Source: Gammaproteobacteria bacterium 42_54_T18
Lineage (GTDB): Bacteria > Pseudomonadota > Gammaproteobacteria > Pseudomonadales > Ketobacteraceae
Direction: 5' to 3'
NCBI GenBank assembly: GCA_002163245.1
Contig: MAAL01000004.1
Span: forward strand, 1 to 53,002
Length of the DNA: 53,002 bases
The position numbers were made by a program, and so were the translations under genes. Positions within the stretch are counted from its first letter, which is position 1. Every line of letters begins with the position of its first letter. The notes below the pieces were generated by a model. The model did not search any database and was not told the DNA's origin. It saw only the letters and a program-made list of their open reading frames with translations. Positions 1-9,615 of the stretch are shown piece by piece.

Positions 1-56
1 ATAATGGCAAACGTTCTTCTAGCCCTTACCTGATCTAGCTGCTCACTTAATGACAT
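1..56 (-). CDS. prfC: Peptide chain release factor 3, N-terminal fragment at window edge
   Basis: Only the first 18 codons lie in the window. They translate to MSLSEQLDQVRARRTFAI and run off the left edge. RRTFAI directly before the P-loop is characteristic of RF3, the GTPase that recycles RF1/RF2 after termination (known family start: RRTFAIISHPDAGKTT). A GAGG sequence lies about 10 bases before the ATG. In E. coli prfC lies close to holD and rimI, and the same neighbours occur here, which supports the call. The P-loop itself is outside the window, so the identification rests on a short match plus context. Confidence 0.72.
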   Translation of the reverse strand, partial: MSLSEQLDQVRARRTFAI

Positions 57-185
57 ACTGCTTAAACCTCAACAATGTATACATACCAAACATCGCCCCT
101 CTTAACGTATTTAATGAGAGAGGAATCGCTTAGATGAAAAATGCCGAGAATTATACCTTACTTTGAAGGGCTACGCTGTCCACAT

Positions 186-1895
186 TTATATAACCTCAAA
201 TACCCCCATCATGCCGTCATCTTCGTGACCTAATATATGGCAATGCATCATGTACATAAAGTCGCTCCCTGCTCCGGGACCCGCGGCACTGCCTGCCGCA
301 TATGCTCGTTCATTAAATTGAACAAGAAAGGTAACATCATTGCCACCGGTAACCTCAAATACATCTTTCCACCCCTGCTTGTCATCAGATGGCATTACAC
401 CTGCGATCGCATTTATCATCCCGTGGCAACCGTGCAAGTGAAACGGGTGGGTTGCACCCCGAATATGCCACAGTTCAGTATAACCTGGGGTGGTCTGGGT
501 TGAGGTTGAAACGAAATTAGCGGTCGTCGGGTCAAAGGTAACATCAACAACGTTATCAAGGCCATTGACTACCTCAGTAGTTGATCGCAAAGAAGCAAAA
601 GGTGCAGCTCCACCTTTTAGGTGTATATAAACATAGGCATCAGGTGTTTTTGCCACTAATGCTGCGCGATCTGCTGCAATATCCGCATTTAATGTGGCAG
701 GTATCAGGTTGTTTGCGGTTTGTGATGTTTGAGCAACAACAGTAAAGGTCATTAGCGTGAAGGGGTCATCCAAACCCGTAGTATCTTCGTTATCTGGACT
801 GACTAAACTTACAACATCACCTTCGCTATAAGAGGAGAAATCAATGACAATTTCATTGCGTTCACCCGGCGTCATTCGTAATGAAGAAAGGTTAACGGCT
901 GAAGATAGAAAACCTCCTTCTGTGGCTATTTGATCAAAATTACCGGTCTCACCACCGCTAGTGATTGAAAAATCATAGAATCGTGCATTGGACGCATTCA
1001 ATATCCTAAAACGTACCAAACCCGCTTCTACTTCGAGATTAGGTGTGACCACACCATTGACTAAAAACACGTCACCTTTGAATCGACCACCGACATTGGT
1101 GGAATCTAAGATATTACTGTTAAACACTTTATCTTGAATAATAAGTGGAATATCGTCAACACCATAAGTGCTAGGTAAGCCTGCCGCATCCAACGCAATG
1201 GAATTGGCGTCGTCAATAATAAACATACCCGCTAAGCCTTTATACACATCCTCAGCAGTGGTTCCATGAATATGAGTGTGGTACCAATTGGTACCCGCCT
1301 GTTGATAAATCTCAAGCGCAGGTTCCCAGGTTGCCCCCGCAGCAATAGAATTGAACGGACCGCCATCGGAAAAACCATCCACATGAAGTCCATGCCAATG
1401 TGATGAAATGACCTCTGAGGTGTTGTTAAAAACACTAAAGTTAACACGATTAAAATCAGTACCGTCTATACCGTTCGTTTGAGTACCCTGGTCCACCATT
1501 GCGGTACCCGTACTTGATGAATTGGTGTTATAGCTTCTTACGCGAATTGTCGGCCCTAAATAACTTGTTCCGGCATCATTATTTACGTCGACAAACCCTT
1601 TTGTAATGCTACTCACTCCATCATAAAAATTCGTTGTACCATTATTTGCCTGCAAGCTAATTTGGTTGTCTACGTTAGGCTCAACGAGCGGAGGTATAAC
1701 CAGAGTTGTTGTTGATTCCTCAGTATCCGTTGCTGAGTCTCCAGTATCCGTTGTTGTTGAGTCATCACCGGAGGATGAACTAGAGGAGCCACCACAACCT
1801 TTTAATAGTGGGTAACACGGTACAAGGACAAGGTACTTGGAAGCTTTTAAAAATTCTCGTCGATCAATTTCTTTTTTGTCCATTTCCGTACTCAC
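186..1895 (-). CDS. Multicopper oxidase, Tat-exported, probable lipoprotein
   Basis: A periplasmic or surface copper enzyme of the laccase/CueO/CotA superfamily that oxidises a substrate while reducing O2 to water. All four copper-binding motifs are visible: HWHG (H166, H168), HTHIHG (H206, H208), HPFHLHGC near residue 485, and HCHILGHEDDGM at 551-562 giving the type 1 Cys552, His557 and Met562. The N-terminus carries a twin-arginine motif (DRREFLKAS, 11-19), a short hydrophobic stretch, a Cys34 in LLKGC and then a Ser/Thr/Asp-rich linker, suggesting Tat export with lipid attachment; Lys at -2 is not a standard lipobox. The start given is a GTG; an ATG at 1883 is equally possible and neither has a clear ribosome site. 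Substrate unknown. It sits between rimI and prfC, apparently as an insertion in a conserved neighbourhood. Confidence 0.9.
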   Translation of the reverse strand: MSTEMDKKEIDRREFLKASKYLVLVPCYPLLKGCGGSSSSSSGDDSTTTDTGDSATDTEESTTTLVIPPLVEPNVDNQISLQANNGTTNFYDGVSSITKGFVDVNNDAGTSYLGPTIRVRSYNTNSSSTGTAMVDQGTQTNGIDGTDFNRVNFSVFNNTSEVISSHWHGLHVDGFSDGGPFNSIAAGATWEPALEIYQQAGTNWYHTHIHGTTAEDVYKGLAGMFIIDDANSIALDAAGLPSTYGVDDIPLIIQDKVFNSNILDSTNVGGRFKGDVFLVNGVVTPNLEVEAGLVRFRILNASNARFYDFSITSGGETGNFDQIATEGGFLSSAVNLSSLRMTPGERNEIVIDFSSYSEGDVVSLVSPDNEDTTGLDDPFTLMTFTVVAQTSQTANNLIPATLNADIAADRAALVAKTPDAYVYIHLKGGAAPFASLRSTTEVVNGLDNVVDVTFDPTTANFVSTSTQTTPGYTELWHIRGATHPFHLHGCHGMINAIAGVMPSDDKQGWKDVFEVTGGNDVTFLVQFNERAYAAGSAAGPGAGSDFMYMMHCHILGHEDDGMMGVFEVI

Positions 1896-2073
1896 AATTG
1901 AATGATTTTAAACCGCTAAGCAAAACACGTTGCATACTCAAATACAGCAACATTTAGACTAGCCCAGGGTTAGAGTAATTACGAATTGTGTAAACAATAT
2001 GGAGTTATAATAAAGAATGGAATTGTGATAAATAGTAAAGTTGTTATGAAAATTCTAAGCGCGCGTTACAGCA

Positions 2074-2535
2074 TCATACTAACGGCAACGACAGTACCAA
2101 CGCATCTTCACGGCTATCACCGTTCCGGTAATAAGCTTTGCGGCGGCCAATTTCTGAAAAACCCAATTTACTGTATAATGCTAACGCAGCGACATTACTT
2201 TCCCTCACTTCTAAAAAAGCAATTTCAGCATTCCACTCTACGGCTTCGTCTAATAATTTTCGCAAAAAATCACTGGCCACACCTTGACCTTGAACATCAG
2301 GGGAAACACAAATATTAAGAACATGGCACTCGCCAACAGCAACAGACAAAATAGCGTAGGCGCACAAAACACCTTTTAGCATAAGCCCTCGACATAAATA
2401 GGCCCCTTGCAAACAATCTTTCAGAACATTTTCTGTCCACGGAAATGCATAAGCCCGCTGCTCTATGCGCATCATTTCTGATACATCATCAACCGATAAA
2501 TTTTTAACCTCACAACAAGAAAAAAAACTTTCCAT
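2074..2535 (-). CDS. rimI: Ribosomal protein S18 alanine N-acetyltransferase
   Basis: A GNAT-fold acetyltransferase that acetylates the N-terminal alanine of S18 using acetyl-CoA. Visible family marks are the acceptor-side RIEQRAYAFPWTE segment, the acetyl-CoA loop VSPDVQGQGVAS (Q/R-x-x-G-x-G/A type) and the C-terminal ESNVAALALYSKLGF block followed by YYRNGDSREDALVL. The frame is open further upstream, but the ATG at 2535 gives the usual RimI N-terminus and about 153 residues. It begins 5 bases after the stop of the holD-like gene, so the two are probably co-transcribed. The order holD-rimI is also seen in enterobacteria. Confidence 0.92.
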   Translation of the reverse strand: MESFFSCCEVKNLSVDDVSEMMRIEQRAYAFPWTENVLKDCLQGAYLCRGLMLKGVLCAYAILSVAVGECHVLNICVSPDVQGQGVASDFLRKLLDEAVEWNAEIAFLEVRESNVAALALYSKLGFSEIGRRKAYYRNGDSREDALVLSLPLV

Positions 2536-2540
2536 AAGCG

Positions 2541-3416
2541 TTAGTGTGAGCCTAAACGATGCTTTACACTCGCCAATGCTGCCCACGCTTGAGGTTTATA
2601 TTGCCAATCATTTAGCATGTTTTGCAACGATGGTATTCGGAAACAATGCGCTTTATATCCGGCAAAATCCATCACTGCCTGAGCATCCTGCTCCGGCATA
2701 AAACCGCTGGAAAACTTACCTATTAATAATAGATTCGGTACCTGTAACAACTCTAACTTCGACATTAAGAAACCTTGCAAACCTTCTGCGGCCTCAACCT
2801 TTCCCTGTGCCATACGTTTATTATTAACCAAAGGCCAACGAAATAAATGCTGACTAGGTTCTGCCTCAAGCGATATACTTTTTAACACTGCTTGCAACAA
2901 ATGGTATTCCATTGCTGAGCAACCCATTGCATCAGCGTCAGTTAGATCCGCAAGCACCAATAACTTACCAGGAATTTCCACCATCGTTAGTGCAAAACGT
3001 AACGCTTCATCCTGCACTTTTTGCACAGCGACAGTTGGAGCAATTTCATCCAATGGGGTAATCTTAATATCAGGTGTTGGCGGCGGTCCATCATGTTGCA
3101 ACGCTGCCTCTGAAAAAGATGCCTTGGGAGCTACTGTTGGCGTCAGTGTTTTAGGGCCAGATTGATTCAATCGAGGCTGGATGACCTCAGACTCTGTCTT
3201 TACAGCCCTATTTTCAGGCTCGTGATTTTCTGTTGGTACAGGCTGAACCGTCTCTTGCGGTAGCGTATCTTCCGCACTTGATACATCAACTAATTCCGGA
3301 TAGACCTGCTCGGGGAGCAATACCGTAGACACGGCCGCCCCATCAATAGCATCAACAGGGGTGAATTGCACCACCCCCATCGCTTTCATATATGCACGTC
3401 TACGAACTTCTAACAC
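2541..3416 (-). CDS. holD: Divergent DNA polymerase III psi subunit (HolD-like), putative
   Basis: A 291-residue protein with a conserved-looking start (RRRAYMKAMGVVQFTP) resembling the E. coli HolD start (RRDWQLQQLGITQWSL). A long Pro/Glu/Thr-rich, probably disordered, middle covers roughly residues 25-130. The C-terminal globular part contains KLLVLADLTDADA and a final PQAWAALASVKH segment comparable to the HolD end (ARAALWQQICTYEH). Psi links the clamp loader to chi and SSB. E. coli psi is only about 137 residues, so this is an extended version. The position directly upstream of rimI matches the E. coli order, and a larger psi upstream of rimI is also described in Pseudomonas as I recall. 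GTG start with AGAGG 7 bases before. The assignment is by eye and context. Confidence 0.62.
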   Translation of the reverse strand: MLEVRRRAYMKAMGVVQFTPVDAIDGAAVSTVLLPEQVYPELVDVSSAEDTLPQETVQPVPTENHEPENRAVKTESEVIQPRLNQSGPKTLTPTVAPKASFSEAALQHDGPPPTPDIKITPLDEIAPTVAVQKVQDEALRFALTMVEIPGKLLVLADLTDADAMGCSAMEYHLLQAVLKSISLEAEPSQHLFRWPLVNNKRMAQGKVEAAEGLQGFLMSKLELLQVPNLLLIGKFSSGFMPEQDAQAVMDFAGYKAHCFRIPSLQNMLNDWQYKPQAWAALASVKHRLGSH

Positions 3417-3465
3417 CGACTAACCTCTCGTAAAAACTTCATGTAACAATTTCTGAAACAACTAG

Positions 3466-5019
3466 CTAAACAGCATTTTTTTGCGGATGATTTTTTTCGT
3501 CCACTGCGTTTTCCAAATGGTTCAGGGCATCAACATAGGCTTTTGCGGAGGCAACAACGATATCAACATCGGCACCACGACCATTAATAATACGCCCGCC
3601 GGTTTCCAACCGCACAACCACTTCACCTTGTGAATCAGTGCCGCTAGTAATTGCATTCACAGAAAATAGCGCCAAATTCGTATTGCTCTGAGCGACTACT
3701 TCAATGGCTTTAAACGTTGCATCAACAGGGCCTGCGCCTTCTGCATTGGCTTCTTTAGTCTCGCCGTCCACCGTGATCACAATGTGACTATCCGGAACAT
3801 CTCCAGTTTTTGACGATACAGATAACGAGACAAATCCATACCGCTCACTAGCAACAAATTTTTGTGTATCACTCACCAGAGCCTGCAAATCCTCATCGAA
3901 GATTTCATTCTTCTTATCCGCTAATGCTTTAAAGCGTATAAACGCTTCATTTAATTCTTTGTCCGTTTCAAACACCGTGCCTAACTCTTCTAAACGGGCC
4001 CTGAAAGCAGCGCGCCCAGACAGTTTTCCCATCACCATTTTATTCGCATTCCAACCAACATCTTCTGCCTTCATTATCTCATAGGTTTCTCGATGTTTAA
4101 TTACGCCATCTTGATGAATACCAGACTCATGAGCAAACGCATTGGCGCCCACAATCGCTTTGTTTGGCTGAACAGGAAACCCGGTAACACTAGAAACCAA
4201 ACGAGAGGTTGAGACAATTTCTTCGGTACGTATATTCGTTTCAACATTGAAAAAATCTGGGCGAGTTTTTATTGCCATCACAATTTCTTCTAATGACGCA
4301 TTGCCTGCCCGCTCTCCCAGACCATTAATAGTACATTCCACTTGGCGTGCACCATTCATTACTGCATCCAATGAGTTGGCAACAGCTAACCCTAGGTCGT
4401 TATGGCAATGTACTGAAAAGATGGCTTTGTCAGAGTTAGGAATACGCTCAATAAGCTGCTTCATGGTATGGCCATACTGCGATGGCATTGCGTAACCAAC
4501 GGTGTCAGGCACATTAATCGTTGTAGCACCTGCATCAATAACCGCCTCAATGATACGGCACATAAAATCCAACTCGGAGCGGCCGGCATCTTCACAGGAA
4601 AACTCGACATCTGCGACAAGGTTACGTGCGCGCTTAACCGCATGAACCGCCTGCTCTACCACCTGCTCAGGGCTCATACGTAATTTGTGTTCCATATGAA
4701 TGGGTGATGTAGCGATAAACGTATGGATACGTCCAGAGTTAGCATTTTTTAGCGCTTCTGCCGCTCGATCTATATCGTTATCCATTGCTCTGGACAAACT
4801 ACATATTGTGCTGTCTTTGATGGTATTGGCAATGGCTTGCACTGATTCAAAGTCACCTTGACTGGCAATCGCAAAACCAGCCTCAATGACATCCACTCGC
4901 ATACGTTCTAACGCCTTTGCGATACGTAGCTTCTCATCCTGAGTCATCGAAGCTCCGGGACTTTGTTCGCCATCCCGCAATGTGGTATCAAAAACAACTA
5001 ATTTTTCGTTCGCACTCAT
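3466..5019 (-). CDS. leuA: 2-isopropylmalate synthase
   Basis: The first committed step of leucine synthesis, condensing acetyl-CoA with 2-oxoisovalerate. The N-terminal TIM-barrel begins with the signature [15 protein letters not shown]; the metal/substrate residues of [13 protein letters not shown] and the [13 protein letters not shown] block are present; and the C-terminal half contains the LeuA regulatory domain (leucine feedback) with [15 protein letters not shown] at the end. At 517 residues it is a full-length long-form LeuA. Its stop lies 49 bases before the holD-like gene, which has its own ribosome site, so leuA-holD-rimI may be read together. A good sigma-70 type promoter lies upstream (5157-5185). 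Confidence 0.97.
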   Translation of the reverse strand: MSANEKLVVFDTTLRDGEQSPGASMTQDEKLRIAKALERMRVDVIEAGFAIASQGDFESVQAIANTIKDSTICSLSRAMDNDIDRAAEALKNANSGRIHTFIATSPIHMEHKLRMSPEQVVEQAVHAVKRARNLVADVEFSCEDAGRSELDFMCRIIEAVIDAGATTINVPDTVGYAMPSQYGHTMKQLIERIPNSDKAIFSVHCHNDLGLAVANSLDAVMNGARQVECTINGLGERAGNASLEEIVMAIKTRPDFFNVETNIRTEEIVSTSRLVSSVTGFPVQPNKAIVGANAFAHESGIHQDGVIKHRETYEIMKAEDVGWNANKMVMGKLSGRAAFRARLEELGTVFETDKELNEAFIRFKALADKKNEIFDEDLQALVSDTQKFVASERYGFVSLSVSSKTGDVPDSHIVITVDGETKEANAEGAGPVDATFKAIEVVAQSNTNLALFSVNAITSGTDSQGEVVVRLETGGRIINGRGADVDIVVASAKAYVDALNHLENAVDEKNHPQKNAV

Positions 5020-5156
5020 GTTTCGCCTGTACCCTTATAAACCCAATGTAAAACCCAACCAGACCCAAACTTCTAAAATCTAGTCAGGATTCGTATTATT
5101 TATATTACTATATAAACATGCCAGACATGCCATTAGTCATGCCCCATAAACGGCCA

Positions 5157-5185
5157 ACTATAACGAGCTATGCAGCCTTTGCCAA
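5157..5185 (-). promoter_or_regulatory. Predicted sigma-70 promoter of leuA
   Basis: On the minus strand TTGGCA (5185-5180) and TATAGT (5162-5157) are separated by 17 bases, each matching consensus at 5 of 6 positions. It lies about 138 bases upstream of the leuA start. The predicted leader (about 5150 to 5020) has no run of Leu codons and no clear terminator, so classical leader-peptide attenuation is not apparent. Three copies of CATGCC (plus strand) sit just downstream at about 5118-5144. Confidence 0.5.
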
Positions 5186-5206
5186 GCGCTTAGCGTAAAG
5201 ACTGTG

Positions 5207-6526
5207 TCACACAACCAAATTCCCATTTGCTCGAATAAAATGAAGGGCTTCCTCTGCCAACGGCTTGCCTTTCAGACCCTCTGCTAGTATCAGTTTTTCT
5301 CCATTGTGACCCATCGCAATCACTCGATAAGTCACAGCGTTCCAGCCATTAACCTGACTACGCATACTCTCTTCCAACGCTACCTGCTTAAATTGGGACA
5401 TCGCTACTTTTTTACGATACAAGCCAATACCCAAAACGGCTCGTCTTACTGTAATTGAGCCCTTAACAATCTTAACATCCAGTGCATTACAGGGTACATA
5501 AAGGCCAAACAACATAACCGGAGCACTTACTAATAAACAGATAAGCCCTGCAAACGTTAGCATAAACTCACCTTGCTCTTGACCGCCCAACCTCAACATT
5601 ATAAAGCTAAACACAAGCAATAAAATACCCGCTCCCATTGTCACCGCACCTAATAGCTTTCGCCTCCCCTGGGGGAAAACCATGTGCAACATATCTGGCC
5701 CGACTTCAACACGCATGATCGATGTTAATTGCTCCAGGTACTGATTGCTTTTTTGTCGAATATTATGCTTAAGACCCAACGTTGTTTGTTCATTGGTAGG
5801 ATGCACCGGAATATCAAAGAATCGATCCAAATCAACACCTTCCATTTCAGCATGTACATGGATACGCCAATGGTGATAATTTCCAGATTTGCTTTCAGAG
5901 CGAGGCAACCCTTCAGGTACATCAAACCGGAAAAGCAAGTTCATACTATCCCTACCTCTGCTCATACCTCTACGTAAATGAGCCGCCTGGGAATGTTGCC
6001 AAATCATACGCTCAGCGCTGCGATGTTTGTTGTCTGAGTCCCGCGTTTCATAGGTATAGACACAAACAAGAGATACATCATAACGGATATCTTTTGGAAT
6101 TGACCCAGGTAAACAAATAGTACCAGCAACATGTCCCCCTATAGATCCTGGGAACGGGTTAAGAAAAAGTGGAGTCTCGCCAAATCGCCGCCATGCTAAA
6201 AGGCGTTTAATACCTACAGCCAAACAAACAATACCAACCAAAGGAAACAACAATGCCAGTAACGGCATCCAGTCACCCTGTTGAAACTGACCGATCAAAA
6301 CTCCGCCAGCGGCGACCAATATTGGCCAAACCATTGCGTTCCAACATAACGTAAATACCCATATACCATATAAGCCACTTTTAGCATCGGATAAAATAGG
6401 ATCGACCCGTAACGCATCGCCTTTATTTTTATTCCCTTTCACTAAATGTGTATTCACGTTAGTCACTATTCTTCTGTTATTGCCCCACTCAGCCTGTAGC
6501 TTAGTTGATGTTGAAAGCACAAACAA
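5207..6526 (-). CDS. Unknown membrane protein, about 415-439 residues
   Basis: I do not recognise this protein with confidence; the architecture is reminiscent of DUF3592-type proteins. Two hydrophobic segments occur near residues 52-75 and 85-105. A soluble beta-rich region follows (about 120-260), with charged sequence around DSDNKHRSAERM and HHWRIHVHAEMEG. A second pair of membrane segments lies near 295-315 and 325-350, followed by a C-terminal soluble tail. The start is unresolved: no in-frame ATG exists early, and the candidates are TTG 6526, GTG 6520, GTG 6466 (after AGAAG) and GTG 6457. The groEL terminator lies at 6535-6564, immediately upstream, which favours one of the later starts and a separate transcript. 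Confidence 0.7.
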   Translation of the reverse strand: MFVLSTSTKLQAEWGNNRRIVTNVNTHLVKGNKNKGDALRVDPILSDAKSGLYGIWVFTLCWNAMVWPILVAAGGVLIGQFQQGDWMPLLALLFPLVGIVCLAVGIKRLLAWRRFGETPLFLNPFPGSIGGHVAGTICLPGSIPKDIRYDVSLVCVYTYETRDSDNKHRSAERMIWQHSQAAHLRRGMSRGRDSMNLLFRFDVPEGLPRSESKSGNYHHWRIHVHAEMEGVDLDRFFDIPVHPTNEQTTLGLKHNIRQKSNQYLEQLTSIMRVEVGPDMLHMVFPQGRRKLLGAVTMGAGILLLVFSFIMLRLGGQEQGEFMLTFAGLICLLVSAPVMLFGLYVPCNALDVKIVKGSITVRRAVLGIGLYRKKVAMSQFKQVALEESMRSQVNGWNAVTYRVIAMGHNGEKLILAEGLKGKPLAEEALHFIRANGNLVV

Positions 6527-6534
6527 ACAGACAT

Positions 6535-6564
6535 AAAAAAACCCCGCTAAAAGCGAGGTTTTTT
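6535..6564 (-). terminator. Rho-independent terminator of groES-groEL
   Basis: Read on the minus strand, AAACCTCGC and GCGGGGTTT form a 9-pair stem (one G-T wobble) with a 5-base loop, followed by a T run. It lies about 45 bases after the groEL stop. The opposite strand also has a short T run, so it may work both ways. Confidence 0.85.
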
Positions 6565-6608
6565 ATATTGGCATGAGGGCTGCTGCCCTCACATCAAGGA
6601 AAAATGAT

Positions 6609-8327
<1,719 letters not shown>

Positions 8328-8340
8328 CTAAAACGCTCAA

Positions 8341-8631
8341 TTAGCCTTCAAGAATGCCAAAAATTTCGTTTTCGCTCATGATCAATAACTCTTCACCGTC
8401 AATTTTTACGGTGCTGCCAGAGTACTGACCAAAAAGAACCTTATCGCCAGCTTTTACGTCTAAAGGACGAACTTCACCGCTTTCTGTCACTTTTCCAGCG
8501 CCTACAGCAAGCACTTCACCTTGAGAAGGCTTCTCAGTAGCAGAACCCGGTAATACGATACCGCCTGCAGATTTAGTTTCTTCTTCTTTACGACGAACTA
8601 CTACACGGTCATGTAATGGACGAATATTCAT
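8341..8631 (-). CDS. groS: Co-chaperonin GroES
   Basis: The 10 kDa lid of the GroEL folding chamber, 96 residues. It has the conserved start [14 protein letters not shown], the mobile loop [16 protein letters not shown] and the end of the fold ([15 protein letters not shown]). The ATG at 8631 is chosen because it gives the universal GroES N-terminus and has GGGAGATGAG upstream; an ATG 6 codons earlier overlaps that ribosome site. First gene of the groESL operon, with a CIRCE element about 70 bases upstream. Confidence 0.99.
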   Translation of the reverse strand: MNIRPLHDRVVVRRKEEETKSAGGIVLPGSATEKPSQGEVLAVGAGKVTESGEVRPLDVKAGDKVLFGQYSGSTVKIDGEELLIMSENEIFGILEG

Positions 8632-8701
8632 TGTTTTCTCATCTCCCATTGGATGTGAACTTAACAGGTATCACCCTGTTGACTGATATGTAAATCATTA
8701 T

Positions 8702-8728
8702 TTAGCACTCTAACCCGCAGAGTGCTAA
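8702..8728 (-). promoter_or_regulatory. CIRCE operator (HrcA site) of groESL
   Basis: TTAGCACTC at 8702-8710, a 9-base spacer and GAGTGCTAA at 8720-8728. This is a letter-perfect match to the known CIRCE consensus bound by the repressor HrcA. A TTGACT hexamer (8755-8750, minus strand) followed after about 15 bases by TAATGA places the operator at or just after a possible -10 box, fitting repression of groES-groEL transcription. hrcA itself is not in the window. Confidence 0.93.
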
Positions 8729-8896
8729 TCATTATGAGCCTTCCTCCTCAGTCAAATACTCGTAAAATCGGGGATTTACTTAGGAAGGTCGAAGCTGGTT
8801 TCAGTTATGGGGGGTTGTGTATTGTTTTCAAGGCTGGGGGGGAAGTATTTTTGCATTTATTCCCCCGACCAATCAGCTCCAGTGCTTTAGCTCGGC

Positions 8897-9451
8897 TTAC
8901 TCATCCTTGCGGACGACCTCGCCCTCAATAATATCTCCTTTAGGAGCATAGCTAGTACGAGCAGTAAAAGGTGAGCCATCACTAACATTGCCACCAGCAA
9001 ACACATTTGGGTCAACATTTCCGCTAGCCGATCGAGATTGTTGGTAAACCCAAGCATTCCCTCCGCTCGCTCCCCGTTGCGCCATCGCCTCCATCACTCC
9101 CCGCGCCATCGCCCATCGCGCAAGGCCTTTACGGGTCACGGGCAGTAAAAACATAAAACCAATACCATCTGTAATAAACCCCGGGGTAATTAACAATGCA
9201 CCTCCGATTAACAGCAATACCCCTTCAATAAGCTCTGAACCCGGCATTTCACCCTTCTGCAAGCGCTCATTGATACGCATCCAAGTATCAAAGCCCTGAT
9301 GCTTTAACAAAGCAGAACCCAGCATGGCTGTTGCCATCACCCCTAAAATAGTCCAACCCCAGCCGATCAAATCACTGACTTGGGATAACACCACCACCTC
9401 TGTTAACGCAAAAACAAAAATCGTTAGAAATATATGTCGAAACAAAAACAT
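8897..9451 (-). CDS. fxsA: FxsA family membrane protein
   Basis: A small inner-membrane protein of the FxsA family. In E. coli it is named for suppressing F-plasmid exclusion of phage T7; its normal role is unclear. The N-terminal FxsA domain carries an amphipathic start, a glycine-rich membrane segment (GWGWTILGVMATAMLGSALL, 30-49) and the conserved EGVLLLIGGALLITPGFITD helix (about 76-95). The C-terminal 70 residues are polar and variable. It lies upstream of groES on the same strand, an association common in proteobacteria, with its stop about 170 bases before the CIRCE element. Confidence 0.9.
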   Translation of the reverse strand: MFLFRHIFLTIFVFALTEVVVLSQVSDLIGWGWTILGVMATAMLGSALLKHQGFDTWMRINERLQKGEMPGSELIEGVLLLIGGALLITPGFITDGIGFMFLLPVTRKGLARWAMARGVMEAMAQRGASGGNAWVYQQSRSASGNVDPNVFAGGNVSDGSPFTARTSYAPKGDIIEGEVVRKDE

Positions 9452-9615
9452 CTTAGCGCCTATTTATCTCACCAATAACGACGGCCAATTCCGTCTCTAT
9501 AGTTCTTTATATGGGCCTTTTCAACAAATTTCAAGTGGCCTTACCAGCAGACCTCATACGCCTCCTCAAGGGCTGCTACACTAAAAAAGACGAACTTTAC
9601 ACATTAGGATTCACA

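Noticed and set aside
1986-2318. A 110-codon plus-strand ORF opposite rimI
   Set aside because: It is the antisense shadow of rimI, whose GNAT motifs are clear, and has no coding-like composition or ribosome site.
8838-8878. A G-run/C-run hairpin (GGGGGAA/TTCCCCC) after fxsA, as a possible terminator
   Set aside because: The loop is long and there is no T tract on the minus strand, so support is too weak to call a terminator.
8722-8931. A 69-codon plus-strand ORF starting inside the CIRCE element
   Set aside because: It overlaps the operator, runs antisense into fxsA and has no ribosome site or recognisable sequence; treated as chance.
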